In this document: positions 1 through 5,219 of the stretch, in pieces
Numbering within the stretch: the first letter of the stretch is position 1
Layout of the letters: each line of letters starts with the position of its first letter
Source: JBBSGC01 sp038254525
Lineage (GTDB): Bacteria > Actinomycetota > Actinomycetes > Propionibacteriales > Nocardioidaceae
DNA: 12,180 bases
NCBI GenBank assembly: GCA_038254525.1
Contig: JBBSGC010000055.1
Coordinates: forward strand, 1-12,180
Reading direction: 5' to 3'
Program-made: the position numbers and the translations under genes
The notes under the pieces: model-generated
Seen by the model: the letters and a program-made list of their open reading frames with translations, nothing else
What the model was told of the DNA's origin: nothing
Databases searched by the model: none

Positions 1-348
1 AGCAGCGACGCGATCCGCCGCGCGGTGCTGAAGGACCCCACCAACGGCGTGACGCCGAACGACCTGGACACCGTCGGTCCCTATCTCGTCGGCGGCGGGT
101 TCGCGGTGGCGGGGCTGGGCATCATCGCGATCGTGCTGGCTGTGCTGGCGATGCGCGGCGCCAACTGGGCGCGGATCGCCCTGGTCGTGCTGTCGGCCCT
201 CACCGCCATCGTGGCGCTCCTGTCGATCCTGTCGATCATCTCGCTCCTTTGGCTGGCCGGCGCCGTCGCCGTGATCGTGCTGCTCTTCACCGGTGGCGCC
301 AACGCCTGGTACCGCGCCAAGGCGACGCTGCGAGCCGGACCCGGCTAG
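1..348 (+). CDS. C-terminal part of a small integral membrane protein (5' end outside window)
   Basis: The reading frame is open from base 1 to the TAG at 346-348, so the start most likely lies upstream; a GTG at 25 is only an internal candidate. The visible 115 residues begin with a short polar stretch (SSDAIRRAVLKDPTNGVTPNDLD) followed by three hydrophobic segments: YLVGGGFAVAGLGIIAIVLAVLAM, then IALVVLSALTAIVALLSILSIIS, then LWLAGAVAVIVLLFTGG, ending in a short basic tail (WYRAKATLRAGPG). The charged residues between segments 1 and 2 (RGANWAR) suggest a cytoplasmic loop. This looks like one of the many small actinobacterial membrane proteins with a soluble N-terminus and a 3-4 helix C-terminus. 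I cannot name a family or function. It runs in the same direction as pyrE, about 120 bp upstream. Confidence 0.7.
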   Translation, partial: SSDAIRRAVLKDPTNGVTPNDLDTVGPYLVGGGFAVAGLGIIAIVLAVLAMRGANWARIALVVLSALTAIVALLSILSIISLLWLAGAVAVIVLLFTGGANAWYRAKATLRAGPG

Positions 349-351
349 CCT
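346..351 (+). promoter_or_regulatory. Possible -10 box ahead of the 378-431 small ORF
   Basis: TAGCCT fits the actinobacterial -10 pattern TAnnnT. It overlaps the stop codon of the upstream membrane protein gene. A transcript starting about 7 nt later would carry the AAGGAGG at 367-373 in its leader. No clear -35 is visible. A TAnnnT match is expected by chance every few hundred bases here, so this is weak. Confidence 0.2.
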
Positions 352-377
352 CGAAGGAATGCGCCGAAGGAGGCAGC

Positions 378-431
378 ATGCGTGCACCCGGATCCGTTGC
401 ACTGCTGGTCTCACTGGTGGCTCGCTCCTGA
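378..431 (+). CDS. Possible 17-residue hydrophobic small protein or leader peptide
   Basis: ATG at 378 is preceded by a near-perfect Shine-Dalgarno sequence, AAGGAGG at 367-373 (4 nt spacing). This is the best ribosome site in the first part of the window. The ORF reads MRAPGSVALLVSLVARS and stops at TGA 429-431, 36 bp before pyrE. The sequence looks like the start of a signal peptide. Reading on in another frame past 420 gives GSLLTPAS before a stop, so a frameshifted or decayed exported protein is one explanation. Other options are a genuine small membrane peptide or a leader peptide for pyrE. pyrE seems to have its own leaderless start, which weakens the leader idea. No homology is claimed; only the ribosome site and reading frame are seen. 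Confidence 0.3.
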   Translation: MRAPGSVALLVSLVARS

Positions 432-455
432 CCCCGGCCAGCTGAGCCACAGCCC

Positions 456-461
456 TATCGT
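456..461 (+). promoter_or_regulatory. -10 box for a leaderless pyrE transcript
   Basis: TATCGT matches TAnnnT and lies 6 nt upstream of the pyrE ATG at 468, so the transcription start would fall on or next to the A of the start codon. There is no good Shine-Dalgarno in front of this ATG, which fits leaderless translation. No convincing -35 hexamer is present. Confidence 0.45.
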
Positions 462-467
462 GGCGGC

Positions 468-1010
468 ATGGGCGCGCGCGAGCAGCTGCTGGAACAGATC
501 AAGGCAAAGGCAGTGGTGCCCGGTCGGGTGACGCTGTCCTCAGGTCAGGAGGCGAGCTACTACGTGGACCTGCGGCGGATCACCCTGGACGGCTCAGCGG
601 CACCTCTGGTGGGCGAGGTGATGCTGGAGCTGACCGCAGACCTCGAGTTCGACGCGGTCGGCGGCCTCACACTGGGCGCGGACCCGGTGGCCACAGCGAT
701 GCTCCACGCCGCCGCGCGGCGCGGGCGCCCGCTCGATGCGTTCGTCGTGCGCAAGGCGGAGAAACCGCACGGCCTGCAGCGGCGGATCGAGGGTCCGGAG
801 GTCGCGGGGCGCAAGGTGCTGGCCATCGAGGACACCTCGACCACCGGGGCTTCGGTGCTGAGCGCCGTGGAGGCGTTGCGCGAGGTGCGGGCCGAGGTGG
901 TGGCCGTGGGCGTCATCGTGGACCGGGCGACCGGCGCCGCGGAGCGGATCGAAGCGGCTGGACACGACTACCGGTACGCCTACGCTGCCGCTGAGCTGGG
1001 TCTGCGCTGA
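468..1010 (+). CDS. pyrE: Orotate phosphoribosyltransferase
   Basis: PyrE joins orotate to PRPP to give orotidine 5'-monophosphate, the fifth step of de novo UMP synthesis; it is a cytoplasmic dimer. The 180-residue protein has the usual length for actinobacterial PyrE. The PRPP-binding motif is at residues 118-128 (LAIEDTSTTGA, with the acidic pair E121-D122 and the TTG loop). The mobile-loop lysine region is RKAEKPHG at 95-102, and an SSGQEASYYVDLR stretch near 24-36 is typical of OPRTs. The ATG at 468 was chosen because a -10-like box sits 6 nt before it and there is no better upstream start. It stands apart from other pyr genes, as is common in actinobacteria, and converges with the DedA gene. 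Family assignment is firm. Confidence 0.95.
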   Translation: MGAREQLLEQIKAKAVVPGRVTLSSGQEASYYVDLRRITLDGSAAPLVGEVMLELTADLEFDAVGGLTLGADPVATAMLHAAARRGRPLDAFVVRKAEKPHGLQRRIEGPEVAGRKVLAIEDTSTTGASVLSAVEALREVRAEVVAVGVIVDRATGAAERIEAAGHDYRYAYAAAELGLR

Positions 1011-1074
1011 GCTGGCTGGTGGCCGTTCGGCTGGCGCCGGCGCGCACCGGTGAAGGGCGCGGCGGGCGGGACGG

Positions 1075-1761
1075 TCAGCTCGTGGCGATCCGGTCGCGTC
1101 GCGACTTGCGGTTCTCCCGCCACAGGTGCATGGCGACCGGTGCCACGGCGATCAGCACGGCCCCGAGCAACAGCAGGTCGAGGTGCGGTTGCACGTACTT
1201 CTGCACGAAGGGCACAGTGCCGAGCCCGTAGCCGAGCAGGGTGATGCCGAACGCCCACACCACGGCGCCGATCGCGCTGAAGACCAGGAAGGTCCGGCGG
1301 TTCATCCGGGCGACGCCCGCGACCACGGTGATCACCGTGCGTACGATTGGGACGAACCGGGCGAGCACGATCGCCGGTGCGCCGTAGCGGGCGAAGAACG
1401 CACGGGTGCGTTCGACGTGCTCGGGAGCGACCAGCTGGCGCTTGGGGCGCTCAAGTAGTGGTGGGCCGGCGCGGTAGCCGATCTCGTAGCCGACGACGTT
1501 GCCGGCGACGGCGGCGATGGCCAGGCCGATGCACACGGTTGCGATCGAGTGGTCGACGACTCCTTGGCTGGTGAGCAGGCCGACGCTGAACAGCAGCGTG
1601 TCCCCCGGCAGGAAGAACCCGACGAGCAGGCCGCACTCGGCGAAGATGACGCCGAGCGTCACCCACAGTGCGGCGTTGCCTGCGGAGTGGATCATGGTCT
1701 GCGGGTCGAGCCACCCCGGCAACAGACCGGACGCGAGAGCTGACGAGGAGGCGGTGAGCAC
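1075..1761 (-). CDS. DedA family membrane protein (SNARE-associated/VTT domain)
   Basis: This 228-residue polytopic membrane protein reads from a GTG at 1761 down to the stop at 1075. It carries DedA-family hallmarks: an acidic residue in a helix followed by FFLPGDTLL (about residues 40-57), and the amphipathic block FFARYGAPAIVLARFVPIVRTVITVVAGVARM (about 122-153), whose arginines and prolines are conserved in the family. Membrane helices follow to about residue 212, then a basic cytoplasmic tail (WRENRKSRRDRIATS). DedA proteins are linked to lipid scramblase/flippase activity, undecaprenyl-phosphate recycling and proton-motive-force homeostasis; which applies here is unknown. The GTG start is supported by TACGCT 6 nt upstream on the same strand. 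It is divergent from the methyltransferase gene and convergent with pyrE. Confidence 0.92.
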   Translation of the reverse strand: MLTASSSALASGLLPGWLDPQTMIHSAGNAALWVTLGVIFAECGLLVGFFLPGDTLLFSVGLLTSQGVVDHSIATVCIGLAIAAVAGNVVGYEIGYRAGPPLLERPKRQLVAPEHVERTRAFFARYGAPAIVLARFVPIVRTVITVVAGVARMNRRTFLVFSAIGAVVWAFGITLLGYGLGTVPFVQKYVQPHLDLLLLGAVLIAVAPVAMHLWRENRKSRRDRIATS

Positions 1762-1767
1762 GGGCCG

Positions 1768-1773
1768 AGCGTA
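1768..1773 (-). promoter_or_regulatory. -10 box for leaderless dedA transcript
   Basis: On the minus strand TACGCT (TAnnnT) ends 6 nt before the GTG start of the DedA gene at 1761. It lies inside the 39-bp gap shared with the divergent methyltransferase gene, so the upstream part of this promoter must overlap the opposing promoter. No clear -35 is seen. Confidence 0.4.
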
Positions 1774-1786
1774 ACCGACCGGTGGC

Positions 1787-1792
1787 TACGAT
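1787..1792 (+). promoter_or_regulatory. -10 box for leaderless methyltransferase transcript
   Basis: TACGAT (TAnnnT) ends 8 nt before the GTG at 1801. There is no Shine-Dalgarno at the right distance, so a leaderless start on this GTG is the simplest reading, and this fixes the start choice. Together with the minus-strand box at 1768-1773 it makes a compact divergent promoter. Confidence 0.45.
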
Positions 1793-1800
1793 CCCCGTCC

Positions 1801-2430
1801 GTGAGCCATGAGCGGCAGCCGACCGATTCCACCAGCGTCGGCGTGGGACCGTGGGCGGGGTCATGGCCCGACGACCCTCGCTACGACCCTCAGCTGCTGC
1901 GCGAGGGCGACCGGCGCAACGTCGTCGACCGCTACCGCTACTGGCGGCTCGAGGCGATAGTCGCCGACCTCGACACCCGCCGGCACGCCTTCCACGTCGC
2001 CATCGAGAACTGGCAGCACGACCTCAACATCGGGTCGGTGGTGCGGACCGCCAACGCGTTCCTCGCCGCCGAGGTGCACGTCGTCGGGCGCCGGCGATGG
2101 AACCGGCGGGGTGCCATGGTCACCGACCGCTACCAGCACCTTCGGCATCACCGCGACGTGGCCGCGCTCGGGTCGTGGGCGGCTGGGCAAGGGTTGCCGC
2201 TGATCGGGATAGACAACCTGCCCGGTGCGGCACCGATCGAGACGACCGCGTTGCCTCGCCGCTGCGTGCTGCTGTTGGGTCAGGAAGGTCCAGGGCTCTC
2301 GTCCGATGCCCGGTCTGCCTGCCGGATGACCCTCTCCATCGCTCAGTACGGCTCGACCCGGTCGATCAATGCGGGCGCCGCGGCCGCGATCGCCATGCAC
2401 GCCTGGGTCCGCGAGCACGCGGATCGGTGA
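1801..2430 (+). CDS. SpoU/TrmH family RNA 2'-O-methyltransferase
   Basis: A SAM-dependent methyltransferase of the SPOUT (SpoU/TrmH) superfamily, expected to methylate a ribose 2'-OH in tRNA or rRNA. All three family motifs are visible in the 209-residue product: motif 1 NIGSVVRTANAF at 76-87 (with N76 and the catalytic-type R82), motif 2 LLLGQEGPGLS at about 157-167 (E162, G163), and motif 3 SINAGAAAAIAMHAW at 188-202 (N190), which form the trefoil knot that binds SAM. The first about 45 residues are polar and Trp/Pro-rich, probably a small RNA-contact extension. The specific target (for example tRNA Gm18 or a 23S site) cannot be read from sequence. The gene has its own promoter and lies 28 bp upstream of the oxidoreductase. 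Confidence 0.92.
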   Translation: MSHERQPTDSTSVGVGPWAGSWPDDPRYDPQLLREGDRRNVVDRYRYWRLEAIVADLDTRRHAFHVAIENWQHDLNIGSVVRTANAFLAAEVHVVGRRRWNRRGAMVTDRYQHLRHHRDVAALGSWAAGQGLPLIGIDNLPGAAPIETTALPRRCVLLLGQEGPGLSSDARSACRMTLSIAQYGSTRSINAGAAAAIAMHAWVREHADR

Positions 2431-2445
2431 GCGCGGCGGCGCCGC

Positions 2446-2451
2446 TAAGGT
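2446..2451 (+). promoter_or_regulatory. -10 box (or weak SD) before the oxidoreductase ATG
   Basis: TAAGGT fits TAnnnT and ends 7 nt before the ATG at 2459, matching the leaderless pattern of its neighbours. The embedded AAGG could instead act as a weak Shine-Dalgarno at 8 nt spacing on a read-through transcript from the methyltransferase gene. The two roles cannot be separated by eye. Either supports the ATG at 2459 over the upstream in-frame GTG at 2369, which would lie inside the preceding gene. Confidence 0.35.
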
Positions 2452-2458
2452 CGAGAGC

Positions 2459-3826
2459 ATGTCTGCGCGCACCGACCGGTTGGTCGTCATCGGCGCAGAC
2501 GCCGCTGGCATGACCGCTGCGACCACCGCCAAGCGGCTGGCCGGCGATGCGCTGGAGGTCGTGGTCCTGGAGTGCGGGCGCTGGACGTCGTACTCAGCCT
2601 GCGGCATCCCGTACTGGGTTGCCGGCGACGTGGCCGATGCCGACGACCTCGTCGCGCGCTCGCCGCAGGCTCATCGCGCCAACGGTCTCGACGTCCGGCT
2701 GCACACCGAGGCCGTCGCGCTGGACCTCGCGGCCGGGACGGTCGCAGTGCGCGGCGCCGACGGGGAGCCATCGGATCTCGGCTTCGACCGCCTGGTGGTC
2801 GCCACCGGAGCGGCCCCGGTTCGCCTCGACCTGCCGGGTGCCGACGCCGCGGGCATCCACGGCGTGCAGTCGCTCCAAGACGGTTGCGACCTGATCGACC
2901 GGCTCACCGCCGGGCCGCGCTCGGCGGTGATCGTCGGTGGTGGCTACATAGGCGTGGAGATGGCGGAGGCCTGTCTGCGCCGGAAGCTCACCACCACGCT
3001 GCTCGACTCAGCCGCCGAGCCGATGCGCACGCTTGACCCCGAGCTGGGGGCTCGGGTGCGGGAGGCGATGACCGCGATGGGCATCGACGTGCGGACCGGT
3101 GTCGCGGTCAACGGGTTCGAGACGTCGCACACCGGCGGGGTGCGTGCGGTGTCGACCGACGACGGTGAGATCGACGCGGACGTGGTGATCCTGGCGCTGG
3201 GAGTGCGTCCGCGCAGCGAGCTCGCCCGCGGGGCCGGCCTGCCGTTGGGGGCAGCTGGCGGCATGCGTACGGATGCGTCGATGGCCGTGGACGGCCACCC
3301 GCATCTCTATGCCGCCGGCGACTGCGTGGAGTCCTGGGACCGGGTGCGCCAGAGCTGGGTCCACGTCCCGCTGGGCACCCATGCCAACAAGCAGGGCCGG
3401 GTCGCCGGACTGAACCTGGCCGGTGGCCGCGCGCGCTTCCCCGGCATCGTGGGCACGGCCATCACCAAGGTTTGCGACCTGGAGATTGCCCGCACTGGCC
3501 TGAGCGAAGGTCAGGCGCGGGACGAGGGGTTCGACGCCGTGGCGGCCACGATCACTACGACGAACATGGCCGGCTACCTGCCAGCCGCCGAGCCGATGAC
3601 GGTGAAGATGGTCGCCGAACGCGCCAGCCGGCGGCTCCTGGGCGCGCAGATCGTCGGTCGGGTCAGCGCTGGTCTTCGTATCGACACCTGCGCGTTGGCC
3701 CTGTGGACTCGGCTGACCGTCGACGAGTTGGCCTTCACCGACCTGGCCTATGCACCGCCGTTCTCTTCGGTGTGGGATCCGGTGCAGGTCGCCGCCCGCG
3801 CCGTGGCCACGGCGCTGGACGGCTGA
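2459..3826 (+). CDS. FAD-dependent pyridine nucleotide-disulfide oxidoreductase (NADH oxidase / CoA-disulfide reductase type)
   Basis: The product has 455 residues with three expected domains. An N-terminal FAD fold (VVIGADAAGMTAA at 9-21) is followed by YSACGIPY (45-52), whose C48 sits where NADH oxidases and CoA-disulfide reductases keep their single redox cysteine. A second Rossmann motif for NAD(P)H is VIVGGGYIGVEMAE (157-170). The late FAD motif is HLYAAGDC (282-289). The C-terminal dimerisation domain ends in LAYAPPFSSVWDPVQVAARA, typical of this group. Likely roles are NAD(P)H-dependent reduction of oxygen, peroxide or CoA disulfide in the cytosol; the exact substrate is undecided, and no rhodanese domain is fused. 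The last nine codons and stop are part of a 29-bp perfect tandem duplication. It lies upstream of the B12 riboswitch, so it is probably outside that regulon. Confidence 0.9.
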   Translation: MSARTDRLVVIGADAAGMTAATTAKRLAGDALEVVVLECGRWTSYSACGIPYWVAGDVADADDLVARSPQAHRANGLDVRLHTEAVALDLAAGTVAVRGADGEPSDLGFDRLVVATGAAPVRLDLPGADAAGIHGVQSLQDGCDLIDRLTAGPRSAVIVGGGYIGVEMAEACLRRKLTTTLLDSAAEPMRTLDPELGARVREAMTAMGIDVRTGVAVNGFETSHTGGVRAVSTDDGEIDADVVILALGVRPRSELARGAGLPLGAAGGMRTDASMAVDGHPHLYAAGDCVESWDRVRQSWVHVPLGTHANKQGRVAGLNLAGGRARFPGIVGTAITKVCDLEIARTGLSEGQARDEGFDAVAATITTTNMAGYLPAAEPMTVKMVAERASRRLLGAQIVGRVSAGLRIDTCALALWTRLTVDELAFTDLAYAPPFSSVWDPVQVAARAVATALDG

Positions 3827-3855
3827 GCGCCGTGGCCACGGCGCTGGACGGCTGA
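3798..3855 (+). repeat. Perfect 29-bp tandem duplication over the oxidoreductase stop, containing palindromes
   Basis: Bases 3798-3826 (last codons and TGA of the oxidoreductase gene) are repeated exactly at 3827-3855. Each copy holds the palindrome GCGCCGTGGCCACGGCGC (18 bp). In the second copy the flanking bases extend it to 20 bp (3826-3845). Each copy could fold back on itself, and the two could pair with each other in RNA. There is no U-rich tract, so it is not a standard intrinsic terminator, though it could slow transcription between the oxidoreductase gene and the riboswitch. Confidence 0.85.
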
Positions 3856-3885
3856 GCAGCGGTGGCAGCCCTCCGAGGCGGCTGG

Positions 3886-3891
3886 TAGTTT
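3886..3891 (+). promoter_or_regulatory. Candidate -10 box for the riboswitch operon
   Basis: TAGTTT matches TAnnnT just upstream of the cobalamin aptamer. A start 6-8 nt downstream would be near 3898, which would remove one strand (3892-3896) of the P1 helix I draw. So either P1 is formed differently or the promoter lies a little further upstream. No -35 is clear. Confidence 0.25.
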
Positions 3892-4018
3892 GCCCGAGTC
3901 GGGTTCGCCCGGCACACTGCACAGCCTTCGCAGGGGAAGCCGGTCGAACTCCGGCACTGACCCGCAGCCGTAGCCGGTGGCAGTCCACCGGAAGTCGGAA
4001 TGCCTGCGCGGGCGGAGC
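3888..4018 (+). promoter_or_regulatory. Cobalamin (B12) riboswitch aptamer
   Basis: The conserved core of cobalamin riboswitches is plain: GGGGAAGCCGG at 3933-3943, then CCGGCACTGACCCGCAGCCG at 3951-3970 followed by TAG. This matches the consensus GGGAA-CCGGTG-AAT-CCGG-CTGACGCGCAACCGTA. The B12 box appears as AAGTCGGAATGCCTGC (3992-4007). GCCCG (3892-3896) can pair with CGGGC (4009-4013) as the closing P1 helix; CCGGTGGCAGTCCACCGG (3974-3991) is a peripheral hairpin. These RNAs bind adenosyl-, methyl- or aquo-cobalamin and switch off B12 uptake and synthesis genes. Here it lies about 95 nt upstream of a five-gene operon on the same strand. The exact 5' limit is uncertain. Confidence 0.93.
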
Positions 4019-4043
4019 GGCTCCACACTGTCGAGGTCTACAG

Positions 4044-4103
4044 GCCGGAGCCAGGGTCCGGACCTCCGGCTGCTGGCGCCTCCTGCGACCGCTCACCGGA
4101 AGG
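4044..4103 (+). promoter_or_regulatory. Riboswitch expression platform and ribosome-binding site
   Basis: GCCGGAG (4044-4050) pairs perfectly with CTCCGGC (4064-4070). The second strand also contains TCCGG (4065-4069), which can pair with CCGGA (4096-4100). That overlaps the Shine-Dalgarno GGAAGG (4098-4103), 9 nt before the ATG at 4113. The two pairings exclude each other, which suggests control of translation initiation: the upstream hairpin frees the ribosome site and the alternative hides it. No run of U follows either hairpin, so transcription termination is less likely. The pairing is seen; the switching mechanism is inferred. Confidence 0.5.
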
Positions 4104-4112
4104 CACCTGCCC

Positions 4113-5219
4113 ATGCCACCCTTCTCCTTGCCACTGGCGGCGGTCACCACCGTCGCGCTGCTCGCCACCGCGGCGCCATCGGTGGGTGCGTCGGCACCAG
4201 CCCATCCCGCCCGCGCAGCCCATCCCACCGGCGCAGCGAGGCCCGCCAAGGCGGCCAGCGCCGCTCGCTGGCAGTCCGGTGAGCTGGTCAGGAACCGCAT
4301 TCCGGCCGGCTACGACCCGGCCAAGACCGACTGGGGGCTGACGGTTGACACGCTGATCGCGCTGGCCGCGGACGGCCACCACCCCAGGCGGGTCGTCAAG
4401 GTCACCAGGGTCCTGGCCCACCACGTACCGGCCTACACGGGTCGAGGCAGCGAGCGCTACTCCGGCGCCTCGGCCAAGCTGCTGCTCGCGGCCAAGATCG
4501 CCCGCCGGGACGTGCGCAGCTTCCGCGGGCACAACCTGCGTAGACGCGTGCTCGCGCTCGTCTCGGACGCCGGCCGGCTCCGGGACCAGTCCAAGTACGG
4601 AGACTTCAGCAACGTCTTCGGACAGTCCTACGGCGTGCTGGGCCTGGCGCGCACTGGAGGCGTCCCCGACCAGGTCGTGCACTACCTCCTGCGGCAGCGC
4701 TGCACGGCCGGTTACTTCCGGATCGAGGAGGGTGCCACGACCTGCACCACCGCTTCGGGTGCACCGGACGTCGACGCGACCGCCCTGGCGCTGCAGGCCA
4801 TGATCACCGCCACGGCCCACGGCGCCCGCGTGCCTGGGCGTCTCGTGCGCGGAACCGTGGCCTGGCTGGTCCGCCACCAGCGAGACAGTGGCGGCTTCAC
4901 CGGTGGGGCAGGCACCGCAGGGGTCAACGCCAACAGCACCGGACTGGCTGCGCAGGCACTGGCCGCCACGCGCCGCGCGCCGGCGCTCGCTCGCGCCCAG
5001 GCGTTCCTGGCCAGGTTGCAGCTGACCAGGAGCCGGGTGGCCGGCACGCCGGCGCATGGTGAGGTGGGAGCCATCGCGTACGACCGCGCGGCCCTGCGCG
5101 ACGCGCTGGCACACGGGATATCCGACTCGGGGCGCGACCAGTTCCGGCGTTCGACGGCGCAGGCCCTACTCGGCTTCGCTGCCAAGCCGCTCGGCACGCT
5201 ACTGGCACCACGGCCGTGA
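4113..5219 (+). CDS. Secreted alpha/alpha-toroid protein (prenyltransferase/transcobalamin-like), putative corrinoid-binding
   Basis: The 368-residue product starts with a Sec signal peptide (LPLAAVTTVALLATAAPSVGASA, about residues 6-28) and an Ala/Pro-rich linker (AHPARAAHPTGAARPAKA). The mature part is a string of paired helices resembling terpene-cyclase/prenyltransferase repeats, for example DWGLTVDTLIALAADG, DVDATALALQAMITA, WLVRHQRDSGGF with NANSTGLAAQALAA, and STAQALLGFAAKPLG. Automatic annotation would probably say prenyltransferase/squalene oxidase repeat protein. But it is exported and lacks a DxDD cyclase motif (only DVDA is seen). It is first in a B12-riboswitch operon with ECF transporter genes. 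The N-terminal barrel of animal transcobalamin/intrinsic factor has the same general fold, so corrinoid capture is the proposed role (inference). The stop overlaps the next start (GTGA). Confidence 0.8.
   Translation: MPPFSLPLAAVTTVALLATAAPSVGASAPAHPARAAHPTGAARPAKAASAARWQSGELVRNRIPAGYDPAKTDWGLTVDTLIALAADGHHPRRVVKVTRVLAHHVPAYTGRGSERYSGASAKLLLAAKIARRDVRSFRGHNLRRRVLALVSDAGRLRDQSKYGDFSNVFGQSYGVLGLARTGGVPDQVVHYLLRQRCTAGYFRIEEGATTCTTASGAPDVDATALALQAMITATAHGARVPGRLVRGTVAWLVRHQRDSGGFTGGAGTAGVNANSTGLAAQALAATRRAPALARAQAFLARLQLTRSRVAGTPAHGEVGAIAYDRAALRDALAHGISDSGRDQFRRSTAQALLGFAAKPLGTLLAPRP

Noticed and set aside
1011..1074. Terminator between convergent pyrE and dedA
   Set aside because: Only short GC palindromes (for example GCGCCGGCGC at 1034-1043) with no real loop and no U-tract on either strand; not enough to annotate.
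2459..3826. The oxidoreductase as a cob(III)alamin reductase in the B12 operon
   Set aside because: The gene lies upstream of the riboswitch, has its own start signals and is separated by the duplicated palindromes. Its motifs fit NADH oxidase/CoA-disulfide reductase and give no specific link to B12.
3750..4112. In-frame upstream extension of the toroid gene to 3750
   Set aside because: It would run through the riboswitch and the duplicated repeat and bury the signal peptide. ATG 4113 has GGAAGG at 9 nt and directly yields a signal peptide.
3008..4300. 430-codon minus-strand ORF across the oxidoreductase gene and riboswitch
   Set aside because: It runs antisense through a conserved enzyme and a conserved structured RNA; low-quality protein composition.
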